Assembly: GCA_027306785.1 (NCBI GenBank) | Contig: DAHUZB010000013.1 | Coordinates: 231,581-295,580 of the forward strand | Reading direction: 5' to 3' | From: Vulcanimicrobiota bacterium | Lineage (GTDB): Bacteria > Vulcanimicrobiota > Vulcanimicrobiia > Vulcanimicrobiales > Vulcanimicrobiaceae | Length of the DNA: 64,000 nt | In this document: positions 15,954-25,899 of the stretch, in pieces | Layout of the letters: each line of letters opens with the position of its first letter | Numbering within the stretch: the first letter of the stretch is position 1 | Translations under genes and position numbers: made by a program | The notes under the pieces: generated by a model | The model's database searches: none | Seen by the model: the letters and a program-made list of their open reading frames with translations, nothing else | What the model was told of the DNA's origin: nothing

Positions 15954-18206
15954 TTACGGCGAGGTTGAAAAGCGATACGTGAACTGCCACGTACGCAGCA
16001 CGGGATCTGCGAGGGTGGGAAGCGGGCCCGCGGTCGTCCGGATCGGAACCGCGTAGCGCGAGGACGTGTAGAGCCCGCCGTACGCTCCGAACGGATTCTG
16101 CAGCGCGAGCGAGAGCGTGCCGTGACCGACCTGCGTCGCGGCTCCGAGCATGAGCTCGACGTGGCCCGGAAGGCGGTCGGCGTTGTTCGCCGCGGTATAG
16201 AGTGCGTCGGCTGCGAGCATCGAGCGGCGGTCGTGGTAGGCGACGAGCAGGTTGGCGCGCTGCAGCGGCACCGAGACCACTTGACTGCCCGGGACGATGC
16301 TCGAGCGGGCGAGTTGCACCGACGGCGTGCCGGTTGCGTATTGCGAGAGCGTTTCGTAGAAGCCGCTCAGTTCGATATGTCCGAAGGTGCGACGAGCGGC
16401 GACGAACGCCTCGCGCGATTGCAGCGACGGTACGCTCACGAGGCCCGTTCCGAGCACGCCTTCGGGTGCGAGCTGCGTGCCGCCGCACGATGCGGCGAAG
16501 AACGCCTGCAACTGTTGCCCGTATCCGGAGGGCAGCACGAGCGGTGCTTCGGCGATGTCGTTGACGAGTGCGTGCTGCTCGGATGCGTAGTAGCCGCCCG
16601 CGGAGAGTTCGCCGTCGTGAATCCGGTGCGCCGCCGTGACGTTGACGAGCACGCGGCGCGGATGTGCGCCCGTGGCCGACGGCGCTCCGATGTTCGCGGT
16701 GCCCGCGCTGCAATCGACGAGCGCGCTCTGCGGCTGCGCGTACACCTGCGCCGGTGCGCCGAAACTCTCCTGATCCTGGCTCAGATCCGAGCTTGCGGAG
16801 AGCGAGAGCGTGGTGCTGCCGCGGAGATAGCGCGCGTGCGCGTCGAGAGCGAGGCTCGATCCCGCGATCGCGCCGCGCGCCGCGTGGACGCCTACCGATG
16901 CGCCGTACGAGAGCGCGGCGCTGCGTTCGAACCCGAGCGATGTCGCGATCGCGGAACTCGTCGCGACGGCGTTCTCGCCGATGCCTTGATCGTTGTTGAG
17001 CCGGAACGTCTGCAGCGTGCTTTGGGCGTAATACGAAACGTTGTGCTCGGAACGCGTGAGTTTGAGCTCTTGGTAGGTGCCGTCGTACGCATAGGTGGTA
17101 TGGAACGCCGCGGGCGCGCCCGCGAAGAGCGCGTGCGAATGATCGATTGTCGCACCGCCGCCGTAATGAACGCCGACGTAGAACGCGTCGAGCGCGCCGA
17201 GTTGCCGGTCGGCGGTCAACCAATAGACGAGATCGTGCGACGGCAGCGCGGTTTCGGGACCGTAGCCGATCGGCGTGCTGCCGGGGAGTACGGTCGGGAT
17301 GTCGGCACTATTGCGCGTCTCGCCGATCGCGCTGAACGAGAGCGAGGTTTTACCGAGCGAGAAGCTCGTGTTCAGCGACGCCCCGAGGTGACGCGCGTTG
17401 CTCGTGTGGTCGTAGCTGATCCCGCTCAGATCGCGCAGGTGCTGTCCGTCGAGCGTGCCGCCGTCGCCGCCGGCGGCGAGCGCGAGGCCGTAACCGAACG
17501 AACCGCGTCGACCCGAGAACGTCGAACGCCACGTATTCTCTCCGAAGGATCCGAGCGTCATCGACATCGACGCCTGCGGCGTCACGGTGGGATTGACGAG
17601 ATGAAAGTTCGGGACGGAGGAGCCGTTCGGATCGCTGGGTGTCTCCGAGGCGAAGAGATCGGTCGAGAAATGCCCGGCTCCGGCCGAGCTGCCCGATGCG
17701 GGAAGCGGCAGCGGAATGCCGTTGACCATCGCTTCGTCCGAGCCGCCTTCGGCCGCCGAGCGATAGCGCGGGTCGAGGCGCAGCGCGGCGCGCAGGTTAC
17801 CGGCCACGAGCGTCTCGGCCGTGCGGCGCGTGACCGTGTGCGCCGAGCCGAGCGGCGCGCGGGCCTCGATGGTCGCGATGACATGGTAGGCGAGGCGTAG
17901 ATGCAGGCTCGGCGCGGTGACGACCCCGCGCGCGGAATCGGTACCGTCGGCGCGCGCTTCGACCGTCACTCCGTACGGCAGGATGGCGACGAGGGTACCG
18001 GCGGCATCCGTCGTGCCGATGCGAGCGCGGCTTCCGTCGGCGCGGATCAGATCGATCACGGCCCCCGCGACGGCGTGATGGGCATCGCGATCGACGACGA
18101 TGCGCACCGTGTGCGGGGCGGCCGCGAGGACGGGCTGCGTCTGCGTCGCCGAGAGGCAGGCGACCCACGCAAGTCCGACGATCCAAGAACGAGAGAGCCC
18201 CGGCAC
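15954..18206 (-). CDS. TonB-dependent-receptor-like outer-membrane protein
   Basis: This 750-residue protein starts at GTG 18204-18206, which follows GGAGGTGG. It has a signal peptide (about residues 1-29) and a carboxypeptidase-regulatory-like domain (about 33-105, HTVRIVVDRDAHHAVAGAVIDLIRADG). A plug-like region with LRLDPRYRSAAEGG comes next. The rest is a long stretch of alternating aromatic beta strands ending TWQFTYRFSTSP. No TonB box is obvious. The cargo is unknown. Control by the overlapping palindrome at its promoter is likely. Confidence 0.8.
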   Translation of the reverse strand: MPGLSRSWIVGLAWVACLSATQTQPVLAAAPHTVRIVVDRDAHHAVAGAVIDLIRADGSRARIGTTDAAGTLVAILPYGVTVEARADGTDSARGVVTAPSLHLRLAYHVIATIEARAPLGSAHTVTRRTAETLVAGNLRAALRLDPRYRSAAEGGSDEAMVNGIPLPLPASGSSAGAGHFSTDLFASETPSDPNGSSVPNFHLVNPTVTPQASMSMTLGSFGENTWRSTFSGRRGSFGYGLALAAGGDGGTLDGQHLRDLSGISYDHTSNARHLGASLNTSFSLGKTSLSFSAIGETRNSADIPTVLPGSTPIGYGPETALPSHDLVYWLTADRQLGALDAFYVGVHYGGGATIDHSHALFAGAPAAFHTTYAYDGTYQELKLTRSEHNVSYYAQSTLQTFRLNNDQGIGENAVATSSAIATSLGFERSAALSYGASVGVHAARGAIAGSSLALDAHARYLRGSTTLSLSASSDLSQDQESFGAPAQVYAQPQSALVDCSAGTANIGAPSATGAHPRRVLVNVTAAHRIHDGELSAGGYYASEQHALVNDIAEAPLVLPSGYGQQLQAFFAASCGGTQLAPEGVLGTGLVSVPSLQSREAFVAARRTFGHIELSGFYETLSQYATGTPSVQLARSSIVPGSQVVSVPLQRANLLVAYHDRRSMLAADALYTAANNADRLPGHVELMLGAATQVGHGTLSLALQNPFGAYGGLYTSSRYAVPIRTTAGPLPTLADPVLRTWQFTYRFSTSP

Positions 18207-18215
18207 GCGCCACCT

Positions 18216-18264
18216 CCGTATAGTTTTATTTTCAAACTATACGGAGCGGCAAAGTGTCTGTCAA
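18216..18264 (-). promoter_or_regulatory. Promoter overlapped by an operator palindrome
   Basis: Read on the minus strand, TTGACA (18264-18259) and TATAGT (18241-18236) are 17 bases apart and make a consensus promoter for the operon 18206-14438. A perfect palindrome, CCGTATAGTTT at 18216-18226 and AAACTATACGG at 18234-18244 with a 7-base spacer, covers the -10 box and the expected start of transcription, about 18229. This is the classic place for a repressor. The ribosome-binding site GGAGG begins inside the palindrome. Confidence 0.85.
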
Positions 18265-18276
18265 GCGGGGGCGGAA

Positions 18277-18417
18277 TCAGCCTCGGAAGACGAGCCAGGC
18301 CACCGCGTCGTGCAGCGGCGCGGTGCTTTGGACGGGCACGAAGGAGAGCGCGGCGAGGGCCAGGAGCAGCAGCGCCGCGAGCCCGAGCGGCGGCAGCGCG
18401 TAGCGGGGGATCCTCAC
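18277..18417 (-). CDS. Small single-span membrane protein
   Basis: This gene of 46 residues starts at GTG 18415-18417 in a GTGA overlap with the upstream gene's stop. It has one hydrophobic helix (PPLGLAALLLLALAALSFV, about residues 9-27) and a short C-terminal tail ending AWLVFRG. No family is recognised. The overlap suggests it works with the secreted protein encoded just before it. Confidence 0.6.
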   Translation of the reverse strand: MRIPRYALPPLGLAALLLLALAALSFVPVQSTAPLHDAVAWLVFRG

Positions 18418-18887
18418 GAGGCGCCTCCGACCGGCGTGCAGCGATCGCTTCCGTGGTCGACGAGCGCGCCCGTGGCCGAGCGCTGCGCGAAACGGCGAAC
18501 GATCGCGTCGCCGCGGCGCGTCCAGGTGATGACGACTCCCGGTTGCGGGGCTGCGTCCTGCGGGTAGTAGGTGCCGGTCCATGTCCAGCGCGCCCCCTCC
18601 GGCCGCGTCGCACGCAAGTGCGACTGCGATCCGTCGGCGTGAAAATCATCGTAGCGAAACGCGCGTTCGCCGGGATCGTAGTAGACGAAGGCGAGGCCGT
18701 CGGGATGGGCCGCGGGCCCGTATGCGACATCCGCGAGCGCCGCGCCGGGCACGGCGGGTCCCGCGTGCGGCGCGATCCGCCAGGCCTCGCGAGCGCGCCC
18801 GGCGCCGCAGACCCACGAGCCGCCGAAATCGGTCAGAAAGGCCGCGTCGGGTTTCAGGAGCGCGGCTAGGACGAGCGCCGTTACCAT
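18414..18887 (-). CDS. Secreted protein of unknown function
   Basis: This 157-residue protein has a short hydrophobic N-terminal segment (VTALVLAALLKPDAAFL). It then has motifs such as DFGGSWVCGAG and WTWTGTYYPQDAAPQPGVVITW, typical of small secreted beta-barrel folds that recur in this phylum. A cysteine pair (WVCG and DRCTP) could form a disulfide. Function is unknown. It starts 21 bases after the Clp-like gene ends and may share its transcript. Confidence 0.65.
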   Translation of the reverse strand: MVTALVLAALLKPDAAFLTDFGGSWVCGAGRAREAWRIAPHAGPAVPGAALADVAYGPAAHPDGLAFVYYDPGERAFRYDDFHADGSQSHLRATRPEGARWTWTGTYYPQDAAPQPGVVITWTRRGDAIVRRFAQRSATGALVDHGSDRCTPVGGAS

Positions 18888-18908
18888 GCGTTCAGACCTC
18901 CGGGCGAA

Positions 18909-20816
18909 TCATGCTGCTCGTACAACGAGCGTCTCCCCGTCGAGCGTGACGTCGGCGGCACCGCCTTCGCGCAACTCGCCGCGCAGGATTGCCGTGGAGA
19001 GCGGGGTCGAGACGTAGTGCGAGACCGTGCGCGCCACGTATCGCGCGCCGCTGCCCGCGCCCATCGAGACCTTGGCGAGGTAGGCCTTCGCCTCGGGTGA
19101 AAGGCGCAGCGTGACGCTGCGCGCGCCGAGCCGCTGCGCGAGTGCCTCCACGTGAATCTCCACGATCGCTTCGATCTGCTCGAGCCCGAGCGGATCGAAG
19201 GTCATTACGTCGTCGATGCGGTTCACCAACTCCGGACTCAGCGAGAACGCGATCTCGTCGGGGGCGAGGTTCGTGGTCAGCACGATCAGCGCATGGCGAA
19301 AATCGATCGTGCGCCCCTTCGCGTCGGTAACGCGGCCGTCGTCGAGAATCTGCAGCAGCACGTTGGCGACATCGGGGTGCGCCTTTTCGAGTTCGTCGAA
19401 GAGGACGACGCAGTAGGGGCGACGGCGCACGGGTTCGGTCAATTGCCCGGGCTCGTCGTGACCGGCGTATCCCGGCGGTGCGCCGAGCAATCGCGAGAGC
19501 GTGTGCGCTTCGGTGAATTCGGAGAGATCGACGCGCACGAGCGCGTTATCGCTGCCGAAGAGTGCCTCGGCGAGCGCTTTGGCGAGTTCGGTCTTGCCGA
19601 CGCCGCTCGGTCCGACGAAGAGAAAACTGCCGAGCGGCTTACGCGGATCGTGCAGTCCCGCGCGCGCGCGGCGGATCGCTTCGGCGACGCGCGAGATCGC
19701 GCGGCCTTGGCCGACCACCCGCGCCGCGAGCGTCGCTTCGAGTTCGAGTAGCCGGTTGGCTTGCGACTCCGTGAGCGAGGCTTGCGGGATGCCGGTCCAT
19801 TTGGTGACCACCGCCGCCACCTCCGCCGTATCCACGCGCGGCGAGGGTAGCGCGCCGCGGTTCGCGAGCGCGACCGAGGCCGCCGCTTCGTCGATCAGGT
19901 CGATCGCTTTATCGGGTAGAAAACGGTCGGCGATGTAGCGCGCGGAGAGTTGCGCGGCGGCTTCGAGCGCGGCATCGGTGATCTGCACGCGATGGTGCGC
20001 GGCGTAGCCGGAGCGCAGGCCGCGCAGGATCGCGATCGTGGCGTCGATCGTCGGTTCGTCGACCATCACCGGTTGAAAGCGCCGCTCGAGCGCCGCGTCG
20101 GATTCGATGTACTTGCGATACTCGTCGAAGGTGGTCGCGCCGATGCATTGCAGTTCGCCGCGCGCGAGTTCGGGCTTGATCATCGAACTCAAATCGAGCG
20201 ACCCTTCGGCCGCGCCCGCGCCGACCAGCGTATGCAACTCGTCGATGAAGAGGATCACGTCGCGCGCGCTGCGTTTGACTTCGTCGAGGATGCGTTTGAC
20301 GCGCGATTCGAACTCGCCGCGATACTTCGTGCCCGCGACGAGCGGCCCGAGGGAGAGCGAGAGCACGCGTTTGTTCGCAAGCGCGTTCGGAACCGCCCCG
20401 CTCGCGATGCGCTGCGCCAGGCCTTCGACGATCGCCGTTTTACCGACGCCCGGCTCGCCCACGAGCACGGGATTGTTCTTGCTGCGCCGCGCGAGGATCG
20501 AGATCAAGCGTTCGATTTCGTCGTCGCGCCCGATCACGGGATCGAGCTTGCCCGCGCGCGCGAGCGCCGTGAGATCGCGCGAGAAGCTCTGCAGCGTCGG
20601 CGTCGCGCCGGTGACGTTGAAACGCTTCGAGATTTCGTCGCGGTTCTCGATCAGCAGCGCGCCGCCCGCGATGAGTCCCGCCGCGGCGAGCGCCGCACCG
20701 AGAAACGGCAGCGCGCTCGTCGCGGCACGCCGCTGCGCGCAGGCCGCGCAGAGCGCGAGGCCTCGATCCTGAACCGTCGCCGGTCGTCGCCGGCACGCCT
20801 CGCAGGTGGTCGTCAT
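18909..20816 (-). CDS. Membrane-anchored Clp/Hsp100-type AAA+ ATPase
   Basis: This 635-residue protein has two AAA+ modules of the ClpA/B/C type: GEPGVGKT at 120-127, then ILFIDELH, and [14 protein letters not shown] with [11 protein letters not shown]. In place of the usual Clp-N domain it has a zinc-ribbon-like head (Cys5, Cys8, Cys23, Cys26) and one transmembrane helix (about 35-56). There is no M-domain insert between the modules. The stretch where ClpP-binding IGL/IGF loops occur is cut to [19 protein letters not shown], so partnership with ClpP is unlikely. Function is inferred to be membrane-linked unfolding or remodelling. Confidence 0.9.
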   Translation of the reverse strand: MTTTCEACRRRPATVQDRGLALCAACAQRRAATSALPFLGAALAAAGLIAGGALLIENRDEISKRFNVTGATPTLQSFSRDLTALARAGKLDPVIGRDDEIERLISILARRSKNNPVLVGEPGVGKTAIVEGLAQRIASGAVPNALANKRVLSLSLGPLVAGTKYRGEFESRVKRILDEVKRSARDVILFIDELHTLVGAGAAEGSLDLSSMIKPELARGELQCIGATTFDEYRKYIESDAALERRFQPVMVDEPTIDATIAILRGLRSGYAAHHRVQITDAALEAAAQLSARYIADRFLPDKAIDLIDEAAASVALANRGALPSPRVDTAEVAAVVTKWTGIPQASLTESQANRLLELEATLAARVVGQGRAISRVAEAIRRARAGLHDPRKPLGSFLFVGPSGVGKTELAKALAEALFGSDNALVRVDLSEFTEAHTLSRLLGAPPGYAGHDEPGQLTEPVRRRPYCVVLFDELEKAHPDVANVLLQILDDGRVTDAKGRTIDFRHALIVLTTNLAPDEIAFSLSPELVNRIDDVMTFDPLGLEQIEAIVEIHVEALAQRLGARSVTLRLSPEAKAYLAKVSMGAGSGARYVARTVSHYVSTPLSTAILRGELREGGAADVTLDGETLVVRAA

Positions 20817-20854
20817 ATATCGGTCCTACCCGCGAGCGCGTGCCGCGGTTTCGT

Positions 20855-21565
20855 TCACTTGCTCGCGGTGAAGACGATCGTCACGTTCTCGCTGACCGTG
20901 ACGTCGCCGGGATTGAACGTCGTCGGCGTCGGCGCGGCGGCAACGGCCATCTTCAGCATCGGGAGCGGGCGGACGCCGCCGTACCCGGCGTCCAGCGAGA
21001 TCGACGCGATGCCGGTGACGTGCAGGCCCGCAGCGGCGGCCAACTGCTCGGCTTTGCTCCGCGCGTCGGCTACCGCTTTCGCGGTGGCTTGCGCCCGCGC
21101 CGCGTGGTCGTCGGCCAGACCGAAGAAGACGCCGTTGATCTGCGTCGCACCCGCCTTCGTCGCGGCGTCGACCACGGCGCCCGCCTTCGCTAGCTGCTTG
21201 ACCTTGACGGCGAACGAGCGCGTGACGGTGTAGCCGTAGCGCGCGTAGGGCGGCGGATTGCTCGGCATGGGGTTCGGGCGCGGCGTGTACTCCATGTTGT
21301 AGTAGCTGAGTGCGATATCGCCCTTGGCGATGCCGAGTCGTTCCACGGCCGCCGCGACGCGATCGTAGGTGCCGTTGTTGCGCGACACCGCGTCGCCTGC
21401 GTTGTCCGCCGTCGTGACGACCGAGACGTTCACGGTTGCGACGTCGGGCATCATCGTGACGCTTCCGGCGCCGCCGACGGCGATCTGCGTGGGCTTCACC
21501 GCGGCCGGCGCGGCGGCCGTGGTCGCGGCGAGAAGAAGAGCGAGGATCGCAAGATGCTGTTTCAT
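20855..21565 (-). CDS. SIMPL-domain (DUF541) periplasmic protein
   Basis: The 236-residue protein begins with a Sec signal (KQHLAILALLLAATTAAAPAA). It continues with the SIMPL pattern: IAVGGAGSVTMMPDVATVNVSV, then SYYNMEYTPRPN, and the Ala-rich helix RAQATAKAVADARSKAEQLAAAAGL. Family members such as E. coli YggE are periplasmic and linked to oxidative-stress tolerance. It is transcribed in the same direction as the Clp-like gene, 38 bases away. Confidence 0.9.
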   Translation of the reverse strand: MKQHLAILALLLAATTAAAPAAVKPTQIAVGGAGSVTMMPDVATVNVSVVTTADNAGDAVSRNNGTYDRVAAAVERLGIAKGDIALSYYNMEYTPRPNPMPSNPPPYARYGYTVTRSFAVKVKQLAKAGAVVDAATKAGATQINGVFFGLADDHAARAQATAKAVADARSKAEQLAAAAGLHVTGIASISLDAGYGGVRPLPMLKMAVAAAPTPTTFNPGDVTVSENVTIVFTASK

Positions 21566-21638
21566 ATCTCTCCTAACGAGCGTGCGAGCGGTTTAATTCC
21601 TACCCGGTGCGGGGAAGCTTGCCGACAAGGAGGTAGCG

Positions 21639-21902
21639 ATGGGCATTCTCTTGTGGATCATTTTCGGAATCATCGTGGGCGCCGTGGCTCGCTGGATCGT
21701 TCCCGGAACGGGACCGGGCGGCATTCTCGGCGATCTGATCGTCGGGATCGTCGGAGCCGTGATCGGCGGCTGGATCTATGCCTTCTTCGGGCATATGGGC
21801 GTGACCGGCTTCACCTTCGGCAGCTTCATCTGCGCGGTGATCGGCGCGGTCGTCCTGCTCTGGATCATCCGCGCGCTCTCGGGACGCCGCACCGCCGTCT
21901 GA
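21639..21902 (+). CDS. GlsB/YeaQ/YmgE-family membrane protein
   Basis: This 87-residue protein has three hydrophobic glycine-rich helices and the family opening GILLWIIFGIIVGAVARWIVPG, with GGILGDLIVGIVGAVIGGW in the middle. Members are small inner-membrane proteins often induced by stress; their molecular role is unknown. AAGGAGGTAG lies just before the ATG. It is monocistronic and divergent from the SIMPL gene. Confidence 0.93.
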   Translation: MGILLWIIFGIIVGAVARWIVPGTGPGGILGDLIVGIVGAVIGGWIYAFFGHMGVTGFTFGSFICAVIGAVVLLWIIRALSGRRTAV

Positions 21903-22045
21903 CAGAAGTCTTACCGCCGCGCGGCGGCTGACGGTACGCTCGAACTCCGGGGCGCCTTACGGCGGCCCGGAGGTTTCGTTCCCGGGGAACCCCAATAGCT
22001 GGGAAATTCATCGGGTCACACTTCGCTTGGGGGTCTACCTTTCAC

Positions 22046-22291
22046 ATGGCGTACGTCATTACCGAACCGTGCATCGGAACGAAGGACAAATCGTGTGTCG
22101 ACGTCTGTCCCGTCGACTGTATCCACGGTAAGGACGAAGACGAACAGCTCTATATCGATCCGGAAGTCTGCATCGACTGCGGCGCCTGCGTCTCGGCCTG
22201 CCCGGTCGAAGCGATCTTCGCCGACTCCGACGTTCCGGAAAAATGGCAGAGCTTCACGGCCGTCAACGCCGAGTATTTCAAGAAGTCGTAG
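22046..22291 (+). CDS. fdxA: Ferredoxin of the 7Fe/8Fe type
   Basis: An 81-residue electron-transfer protein with two iron-sulfur cluster motifs. The first is C-x7-C-x3-CP (ITEPCIGTKDKSCVDVCPVDC), whose spacing is typical of a [3Fe-4S] or mixed site. The second is the classic CIDCGACVSACP for [4Fe-4S]. This matches FdxA-like seven-iron ferredoxins. The 143-base upstream gap holds no other gene. Confidence 0.93.
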   Translation: MAYVITEPCIGTKDKSCVDVCPVDCIHGKDEDEQLYIDPEVCIDCGACVSACPVEAIFADSDVPEKWQSFTAVNAEYFKKS

Positions 22292-22339
22292 ATACGTACG
22301 CGTTCGCAACGCCGACGCGCTTTCACGGGTTGTCGCAGG

Positions 22340-23004
<665 letters not shown>

Positions 23005-23008
<4 letters not shown>

Positions 23009-25569
23009 CCGCTTTCGTGCTGCTCGTGCGGGCGCTCGTGACCGGGTACGCTCGCTCGCACGGACTGCGTTCGCTCGTGACCCTGGTCGCGGTGGCGCTC
23101 GGCGTGGCGAGCGCGTACGCAATCGATCTCGCGAACGGCACGGCGATCGCATCGTTCGCATCGAGCGTGAACGTGATCGCGAATCGCGTCAACCTTCAGG
23201 TCTTCGGTACCGGCGTCGGCTTCGATGAACGCACGCTCTTGCGCGTGCAGAATCTCCCCGGCGTTCGCGCGGCGAGCCCGGTCGTGAGCGGCGAGCTCGC
23301 GGTCGGATCGCACGGCGCCGCGCTGCAGGGCGAGATCGTGCGCGTGATCGGCATCGATATCACGCGTGCGAGCACACCGCCGGGCGTGCGCGACGCGCAG
23401 GCAAACGCACCGCAGTTCGATCTGCACCGGTTCATCGACGGCGGCGGCATCATTATCAGCCGCCGCATCTCACGCACGTACCACGCACCGGCGGGCGGCG
23501 TGCTGCGCGCCTACGCGGGCGCTCGCCGCGTCGCGCTGCCCGTCATGGGCGTGATTCCGCCGCGAACGGTCGGCGTGGATTCGAGCGTGGCGTTCACCGA
23601 TATCGCAACCGCACAGCAGCTTTTCGACTCGGTGGGTAAGCTCGATCGCATCGACATCGAGGCCGATCCCGCACGGCTCGCGCAGGTGCGCAAAGCCGTG
23701 GAACGCGTGGTGCCGCCCGGCACGCGGGTGCTCACGCCGCATACGCGTCTCGACGAGATCAAACGCATGCTCGCGAGCTTCACGATGAACCTGACCGCGC
23801 TCGCCTACGTGGCGCTGCTGGTCGGCATGTATCTCATCTACAACGCGGTCGCGATCTCGGTCGTGCAGCGCGGGTCCGAGATCGGCACGCTGCGCGCGCT
23901 CGGCGCACGCCGCGGACAGATCTTCGCCGCGTTCGTCGCGGAGGGTGCGATCTACGGCGTGCTCGGATCGCTCGTCGGCCTCGCGCTCGGGTTTGCGCTC
24001 GCGCGCCTCTCGCTCGGGGCGGTGCAGCAGACGGTGAGCGCGCTCTACGTCGGCTCGCACTCCGACACCGTCCTGGTGAGCGGCTTCGCAACGGCAAAGG
24101 CCTTCGTCCTGGGCCTGCTGCTCTCGATGACCGCGGCGGCGATCCCGGCGGTGAGCGCTGCGGCAACGCCCGCGGCGCGCATCATGCGCAACACCGGTGC
24201 GGCCGAACGCCGCGTGCGCGGCTTTACGCGCACGACCGCGATCGCCGGTCTCGCCGCCCTGCTGCTGGCGGTACTCTCGATGCGCCTCCCCGCGATCGGC
24301 GACGGCATTCCGCTCTTCGGGTACGTTGCGGGCGTCCTTGCGATCGCGGGTGCGTCGCTTCTCACGCCCGTGTCGCTCGCGCTCGTGACGCGACCGCTCT
24401 CGTTCGCGCGCAACGCCTACGCCACGATCGCCGCGGCGTTTCTGCGCGCGTCGCCGCGCCGCATCTCCGTTGCCGTCGCGTCGCTCACGGTCGCCGTCGC
24501 GATGATGGTCGCGATCGCGGTGCTGGTCGGCTCGTTCCGCGCGACGATCGTGGCCTGGACGAACGACACGCTGGCCGCCGATCTGTACATCTCGACGCCG
24601 GGCGCCGCCGATGCCGATCTGCGCGGCGGCTTCACGCCCGCGTTCGTCGCGCGCATCGCACGCGTTCCGGGGGTGGCGGCGGTCGAAACGATTCGTCGTA
24701 TCGAGGTCCGCGTCGACGGCGTCTTCGCCGACCTGGGCGCGATCGACGCATCCTCGCTCGCGACGCGCAACAATTTGCGCTTTCTCGGCCACGTCGACGT
24801 GCCGCGGCTGGCGCGCGCGCTGCACGATAGCGACAGCGTGGTGATCAGCGTCCCGTTCGCCACCCACACGCATCTGGGCACCGGCGATTCGTTCGTGCTC
24901 GATACGCCCTCGGGACACGTTCGCGTGCATATCCTCGCGGTCTACAACGATTACTCCACGAGCGGCGGCACATTTTTCATGGACGATGCCGTGTATCGTC
25001 GGCTTTACCGCGATCCCACCTACGACTCGGTCGCGGTCTATCTCGCAACGGGCGCGCAGGCCGGGCTCGTGCGCAGCGCGATCGAGCGCGCCGTCGCACC
25101 GCTTCATATCGAGATCGACACGAACGACGAGTTGCGTGCGTACGCGCTCGCGGTGTTCGATCGTACCTTCGCGATCACGAACGCGCTCTACATCGTCAGC
25201 ATCGTGATCGCGGTGCTCGGCGTCGTCTCGACGCTCTTTGCGCTCGTGCTCGAACGGCGCATCGATATCGCGCTGCTGCGCTACATCGGCCTCGCGCGGG
25301 CGGGCGTTCAGCGGATGGTCTTCGTGCAGGCGCTTGCGATCGGCGTCCTCTCGGGTGTGCTCGGCATCCTGCTCGGCCTGCTGCTCGCGGCCGACCTGAT
25401 CTTCGTGATCAACCGTCAGAGCTTCGGCTGGTTGATCGAGTGGCATTCTCCGGGATGGTTCTACCTCGAAGCCTTCGCGATGGTCGTGGTCGCGGCGATC
25501 GCGGCGGCCGTCTATCCGGCCTTGGTCGCGTCGCGGATTCACTCGTCGGAGGTGATGCGGGTTGAGTGA
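23005..25569 (+). CDS. FtsX-family ABC permease (long, two-module)
   Basis: An 854-residue permease with an N-terminal helix, a large periplasmic (MacB core-like) domain, a FtsX block near residues 255-395 (VQRGSEIGTLRALGARRGQIFAAF), then a second periplasmic domain and a second FtsX block (LERRIDIALLRYIGLARAGVQRMVF) near the C-terminus. This double layout fits the AttF/YbbP-like permeases that are encoded with a LolD-type ATPase. It forms a set with the ATPase and the AttH-like protein after the repeat region. Confidence 0.9.
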
Positions 25570-25899
25570 GCTTGGGTGGCGGCGAGCGCCTGCGGTGCGA
25601 TGCGCGGACGACGCGGGGACGCCCGCGTTTTTGCATCGTGCAAAAGCGCTACTCACCGACATCGCCCTCTCGCCCATCCTGGGCTTCGGGCGATGCTCGG
25701 ATGCCCCGTGTCGCTCGCGCGTCGCGCCTTCGGCGCTCGCTGCACAGGTGGATGGATTGCGTGGGTGGCGGCGAGCGCCGAAGGGGCGATGCTCGAATGG
25801 CTTGCGTTGTTCGCGTATTGCGGCTTCGGCGCTCGGGGTCCCGGTGGGTGGAATGCGTGGGGGCGGTGGGATGATGGTGGGGGTTTTGGGGGGATCGGC
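25570..25899. repeat. Intergenic tandem and hairpin repeats
   Basis: This 330-base gap carries repeats but no supported gene. The 17-mer GGGTGGCGGCGAGCGCC starts at 25574 and again at 25763; a weaker third unit follows near 25,850. CCTTCGGCGCTCGC (about 25725-25738) is complementary to GCGAGCGCCGAAGG (25771-25784). At 25626-25648 a TTTTGCA-TCG-TGCAAAA hairpin occurs. ATCGCCC at 25661-25667 pairs with GGGCGAT at 25688-25694 around a nested GCCCATCCTGGGC. The last two match the layout of the 3.5-kb palindrome. Confidence 0.7.

Noticed and set aside
25576..25899. Extending the AttH-like protein upstream through the repeat region.
   Set aside because: The added sequence is the translated repeat, would bury the signal peptide and has no family homology.
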